A stretch of 18,560 bases of DNA, from NCBI GenBank assembly GCA_051746985.1, contig JBNJFP010000048.1, positions 1 through 18,560 on the forward strand, in the 5' to 3' direction. Positions 15,046 through 18,560 of the stretch are shown piece by piece (the first letter of the stretch is position 1; every line of letters begins with the position of its first letter). This DNA comes from Fodinibius sp051746985. GTDB taxonomy: Bacteria > Bacteroidota > Rhodothermia > Balneolales > Balneolaceae. A model generated the notes under the pieces. The model was given only the letters and a program-made list of their open reading frames with translations, was not told the DNA's origin and searched no databases. The position numbers and the translations under genes are program-made.

Positions 15046-16818
15046 TTAATCTTCGATTGTTATTGCTGCAATTTCTTCAATGGTCGTGAATCCATTTTTT
15101 ATTCGTTCCCGGCCCGAGCCACGTAAACTCAACATCCCCTGGCTCATGGCATGATCTTTAATGGCTACTTCATCAATCTCATTGCCGGACTCTAAAATCA
15201 TTTTCCGGATCTCCTTATCAAAATAAAGAGCCTCCATAATAGCAGTACGCCCCTTATACCCATTCGTACACTTATCACAGCCTACTGCCTTATAAAAAGT
15301 TGTTTCTTCATATTCTTCTTCAGTAAATCCAATTCCTTTAGCTGATTCAATATGCGGTCGATACTCCTCTTTGCAATTTTTACAGAGCGTACGGATCAAT
15401 CGCTGAGCCATAATCAAGTTCACGGCATTGGCAATCAAAAACGTCTCAACCCCCATCTTATAGAGTCGTGAAATAGCACTGGGCGCATCATTGGTATGCA
15501 GCGTCGAGAAAGTAAGGTGCCCCGTGTTGGCAAGCTTAATAGCGATCTCTGCCGTTTTTAAATCCCGAATCTCACCCACCAGTACAATGTCAGGGTCGTG
15601 ACGCAAGATTCCCCGCATAGCCAGATCAAAGGTCATATTCTTGCCAATTTTTAACTGACGGGCCCCATCAATGAGATATTCAACCGGCTCTTCCACCGTC
15701 AATACATTCACCTCGGGAGTAATCACATAGTAGAGCGCAGCTACCAGGGTGGTGGATTTACCACTTCCCGTAGGTCCCGTTACAATAACAATACCTGAGG
15801 GCTTTTCAATAGCCTTTACGAAATCTTCTTTAGCTTTCGTCTGTAAACCCAGTACATTCAGATCCGTAATCACTTCGCGGTCATCCAGAATCCGAATTAC
15901 AATGGATTCGAACTTACGATCGAACTGGGCTCCCACCATCGGCATAATGGATACACGATACCGAATGTTGTGTCCATCTACGGCACGCTGAATAAAACCG
16001 TCCTGCGAGGCATCCCGCTCAAAGCGATCTACGTTACGGGTCTTATCTTTTACCACAGCCGATATTGCTTCCGGCTTTACATTATTTTGCTGATGCCAAA
16101 GCTGCAACTTACCATCAATACGAAATCGAATATCCGTTGATGAGGGACCAGACGGAATAATATGGATATCACTTACCCCTTTGCGAACCCCTTCGACCAG
16201 GAAACCCTCAACCAGAGAGTTGAGCATACTCTGGTTAATCTCCGCATCAATCTCTTCTTCATTAATTTCCTCGGTCTCTTCTTCTAAGTCGGGCTCTTCG
16301 TACTCAATTTCTTCGAGCAGATCCAAAAATTCATTCTTCTGCTCATATACCTGGGTGAGTATATGTTCTACGAGCTCGTATCGGCAATATACAATCTGAT
16401 GCTGCTTAAAGTTAAGCTTCGAAATAATACTCGATAGTATGGGATCCGAGGGGTCCGCGGCTGCAATAGTAAGCGAGTTGTTATCCTGACGGAGGGGAAC
16501 AGCCTTTTGATGAACCAGCTCATCGATAACTTCAGTGGGCAGCTCATCGATATGAGACTTAATATTTTCAATGATCTTGCCGCTTATGGTATCCTGATCG
16601 GCAAAAACCTCATCAAAAGCGTAAATCGAGGCAATTTCACGCATCACCTTGTGACGGTTTACGCCCAAATCCTGATATAGAATTTGCCCGATCCGACGAT
16701 TAGAGGAGTCCGGCTCCTCCCGAAGAATAGCCAATGCTTCATTCAGTTGTTCCTCGGTAATAATACCCCTGTTAACCAGGATATCACCAATATGTCTGCG
16801 TGTATTTACTTTACCCAT
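15046..16818 (-). CDS. pilB: PilB/GspE assembly ATPase with MshEN-like N-terminal domain
   Basis: The 590-residue protein starts at ATG 16818. Residues 7-160 resemble the MshEN domain, with two linked motifs: HIGDILVNRGIITEEQLNEA and RIGQILYQDLGVNRHKV. Such motifs bind cyclic di-GMP in some pilus and secretion ATPases. An acidic linker (168-195) follows. The motor has Walker A GPTGSGKSTT (348-357), an Asp box TVEEPVEY (374-381), Walker B DPDIVLVGEIRD (408-419), the His box GHLTFSTLHT (433-442) and the zinc tetracysteines Cys479, Cys482, Cys514 and Cys517 that mark PilB/GspE. It polymerises pilin or pseudopilin subunits. Gaps of 104 and 90 bases separate it from pilC and the cyclic-nucleotide-binding gene. 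Confidence 0.95.
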   Translation of the reverse strand: MGKVNTRRHIGDILVNRGIITEEQLNEALAILREEPDSSNRRIGQILYQDLGVNRHKVMREIASIYAFDEVFADQDTISGKIIENIKSHIDELPTEVIDELVHQKAVPLRQDNNSLTIAAADPSDPILSSIISKLNFKQHQIVYCRYELVEHILTQVYEQKNEFLDLLEEIEYEEPDLEEETEEINEEEIDAEINQSMLNSLVEGFLVEGVRKGVSDIHIIPSGPSSTDIRFRIDGKLQLWHQQNNVKPEAISAVVKDKTRNVDRFERDASQDGFIQRAVDGHNIRYRVSIMPMVGAQFDRKFESIVIRILDDREVITDLNVLGLQTKAKEDFVKAIEKPSGIVIVTGPTGSGKSTTLVAALYYVITPEVNVLTVEEPVEYLIDGARQLKIGKNMTFDLAMRGILRHDPDIVLVGEIRDLKTAEIAIKLANTGHLTFSTLHTNDAPSAISRLYKMGVETFLIANAVNLIMAQRLIRTLCKNCKEEYRPHIESAKGIGFTEEEYEETTFYKAVGCDKCTNGYKGRTAIMEALYFDKEIRKMILESGNEIDEVAIKDHAMSQGMLSLRGSGRERIKNGFTTIEEIAAITIED

Positions 16819-16922
16819 CTATTATGATATTGCTCGCTTTAAAGCCAGACGAAAAATACAATCTAATATACAGCTTAGGCATCTCAAAACCAGATACAAT
16901 AAAAGCCATCCTATTTTCTTTT

Positions 16923-18275
16923 TTATACTGCGCCTGGCGCCTTGGGCTTGATCAGAGCCGCCTCCGAGGATACTATCGTAATGGCGACAAGTACAACCAT
17001 AATAAAGAGGTTAATAAAAAGACTTATCATATCGATCACGGTATCCATCTTATAGGTTGTCTGCAGTTCGTAGTACTCGGCAAGCTGCTTGGCATTTTCA
17101 CGCAGCGCTCCCGACTCTGCTCCCAACTTAAATCGACTTATGGCCGTATCAGTAAATACCTCGGTGGCCCGTAGTGATTCAATGAGCCCGGCTCCATCTT
17201 TAAGCATCATCTTGATGGCAACTTCTTTTATTTGTTTCTCCATGTAGGTATTTCTGCATGCTTCGGCTGCAACTTTCAGAACCTCAATGTTTTGTCCTGA
17301 GCCGCTATACAGTGTATAGAATACCCGAGAAAAAATTTCGATACTTGTTTTGTGGATGATATCTCCCAATACAGGCATCTTGGTAATATTTTTATCCAGC
17401 CATAATTCTCCTTTGGGTGTTTTTACCCAATACCAAAAGCCACCAATAGGTATTACATGTGCAAGCGTAATGGCAATCCAGTGATCCTGCAGCCAGTAAC
17501 TTAAATCAAGGGTATAAGCGGTCATGGGCGCCTGCTCGTACAGATCAACCCCAATATCGAGAAATACCTCGGCCGTGGCGGGAAAAATATAGGCGACGTA
17601 GAAAAGTAATACCGCAATGGTAGCCAATACCGTAATTGCAGGCATCAACAGTGCCTTGCGAAGGTTGGATTTAAATTCTTGATCGCGCTCCATAAACTTG
17701 GCCGTACTCTTGAACACCAGCCCCATGTTACCACTGGTGGAAGCCACGCTCAACATATATGCTGCAAACTTGCCAAAGACATCTTCGTGCTTGCCATAGA
17801 CTTCGCGTCCGTCTTTACCGTCTTTAAGATCTTTTTGAATCTCCTTGATGGTCTCTTTCATCCGCTGATTCTGAGTATCCTCATACAAAAGCGTCAAAAT
17901 CTCATCAAAGCTCAGCTGCTGCTCAAGCAAATCGGCCGATAGGCTGATAAAGGATACCACTTCTTTCTGGGGGACACTCCCTTTAAAATCGAACCATTTT
18001 TTATTGATTCGGATGACTTTATAGCCCAGCTTGACCAGTGCCCGTTCAACTTCCTCTTTAGAATACGCCTCTTGCTCTCCGGTAACGGGATCTTTGGCTC
18101 CCTTCTGAACTTTATATTGGAAAGTCTCTTTTTTATCAATGGATTTTACTTTGAAGCCCTTTTTTCGGGACAGCTTATCTACCTTTTTCTTGGCCTCTTT
18201 TTTGGTAGTGGCCTCAAATTCGGTTTTTATAGCTTTGCCCTGCGGAGAAATAGCTTTAAGTCTAAACTCTGGCAT
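16923..18275 (-). CDS. pilC: PilC/GspF inner-membrane platform protein
   Basis: The 450-residue protein starts at ATG 18275. Two type II secretion F domains are visible at about 105-230 (VVSFISLSADLLEQQLSFDE, KSNLRKALLMPAI) and 310-435 (FSRVFYTLYSGSGQNIEVL, RFKLGAESGALREN), with transmembrane helices at about 208-231, 265-285 and 413-436. This platform couples the rotary ATPases to pilin insertion. The N-terminus is longer than usual and carries two similar small units, residues 3-48 (FRLKAISPQGKAIKTEFEAT to FKVKSIDKK) and 52-93 (FQYKVQKGAKDPVTGEQEAY to YKVIRINKK); most PilC proteins show only one. It is the first gene of the minus-strand cluster. Confidence 0.94.
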   Translation of the reverse strand: MPEFRLKAISPQGKAIKTEFEATTKKEAKKKVDKLSRKKGFKVKSIDKKETFQYKVQKGAKDPVTGEQEAYSKEEVERALVKLGYKVIRINKKWFDFKGSVPQKEVVSFISLSADLLEQQLSFDEILTLLYEDTQNQRMKETIKEIQKDLKDGKDGREVYGKHEDVFGKFAAYMLSVASTSGNMGLVFKSTAKFMERDQEFKSNLRKALLMPAITVLATIAVLLFYVAYIFPATAEVFLDIGVDLYEQAPMTAYTLDLSYWLQDHWIAITLAHVIPIGGFWYWVKTPKGELWLDKNITKMPVLGDIIHKTSIEIFSRVFYTLYSGSGQNIEVLKVAAEACRNTYMEKQIKEVAIKMMLKDGAGLIESLRATEVFTDTAISRFKLGAESGALRENAKQLAEYYELQTTYKMDTVIDMISLFINLFIMVVLVAITIVSSEAALIKPKAPGAV

Positions 18276-18453
18276 ACTGAAAAAATCCCGGTCTGTGATT
18301 GATCTGTTTTGATTAACATGATCAGAATTTTATGCCTTTGTTACAAATAAAAAATAGCACTCTCCTGTTTGATAATATTCCGACTAAGAATGCCATAGGC
18401 TGACAAACGGAGAAATCAATCAGCTTATATAAATAGTAAAACAATTAAGTAGA
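18276..18453. promoter_or_regulatory. Probable promoter region of the pilus cluster
   Basis: This AT-rich stretch precedes pilC and should hold the main promoter of the cluster. On the minus strand TTTATTTG (18344-18351) is one base from the TAnnTTTG box, but no well-spaced TTTG lies upstream of it. I saw no sigma-54 type GG/GC pair. The assignment rests mainly on position. Confidence 0.35.
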
Positions 18454-18560
18454 TTACTCGGCTCTCCTTCGCTTAGAAACCACAGGTACCATTGATAGTT
18501 GCGACCGATTCTCATTCGGCATGGTCGGGCTAAATATATCTATTGACGTCATCTCGACCG
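18454..18560 (-). CDS. Possible C-terminal end of a gene entering from the right edge
   Basis: One minus-strand frame is open from the right edge to TAA 18454-18456. It reads VEMTSIDIFSPTMPNENRSQ and then LSMVPVVSKRRRAE, a basic tail. It could be the end of a real protein, or a short spurious frame that starts at the ATG within it. The length is too short to identify a family, and no terminator is evident after it. Confidence 0.3.
   Translation of the reverse strand, partial: VEMTSIDIFSPTMPNENRSQLSMVPVVSKRRRAE

Overview
The window looks like a chromosomal piece of a marine or salt-adapted relative of the Bacteroidetes, most like Balneolota (Balneolaceae) or a near neighbour. This is inferred from moderate G+C, gene starts that mostly lack Shine-Dalgarno sites, secreted lipoproteins, very acidic linkers, and a SPOR domain of the Bacteroidetes kind. 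No 16S or marker gene is present, so the taxonomy is provisional. No tRNA, rRNA, CRISPR array or insertion sequence was seen.

Left part (1-4401). A large minus-strand membrane protein joins an alpha/beta-hydrolase fold, which lacks its nucleophile, to a DedA/VTT membrane domain. It runs off the left edge. Next comes a two-gene parA plus ribbon-helix-helix cassette on the minus strand, an intergenic region with inverted repeats, an unlisted 42-residue membrane protein, and a divergent gene for a small two-helix membrane protein.

Middle (4398-8315). An M28-family lipoprotein peptidase, with Lys at the usual general-base Glu, is divergent from an M19 dipeptidase lipoprotein. A strong hairpin terminator follows the dipeptidase, and only about 20 bases later a PLP enzyme of the D-threonine aldolase / D-serine dehydratase family begins. 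Together the last two suggest use of peptides containing D-amino acids.

Right part (8400-18275). All minus strand, this is a compact type IV pilus / type II secretion-like machine. In transcription order it holds PilC (platform), PilB (assembly ATPase with a MshEN-like N-terminus), a standalone cyclic-nucleotide-binding protein, PilT (retraction-type ATPase), a PilM-PilN fusion, a PilO-PilP fusion, and a PilQ-like secretin ending in an acidic linker and a SPOR domain. The last four genes are 10-18 bases apart. A bidirectional hairpin separates this cluster from the convergent PLP enzyme. No pilin or prepilin peptidase gene is visible here, so they must lie elsewhere.

The most unusual points are the rebuilt pilus machine (two fusions plus SPOR on the secretin, an altered Asp box in PilT, and two possible nucleotide second-messenger inputs) and the hydrolase-DedA fusion with a dead nucleophile elbow.
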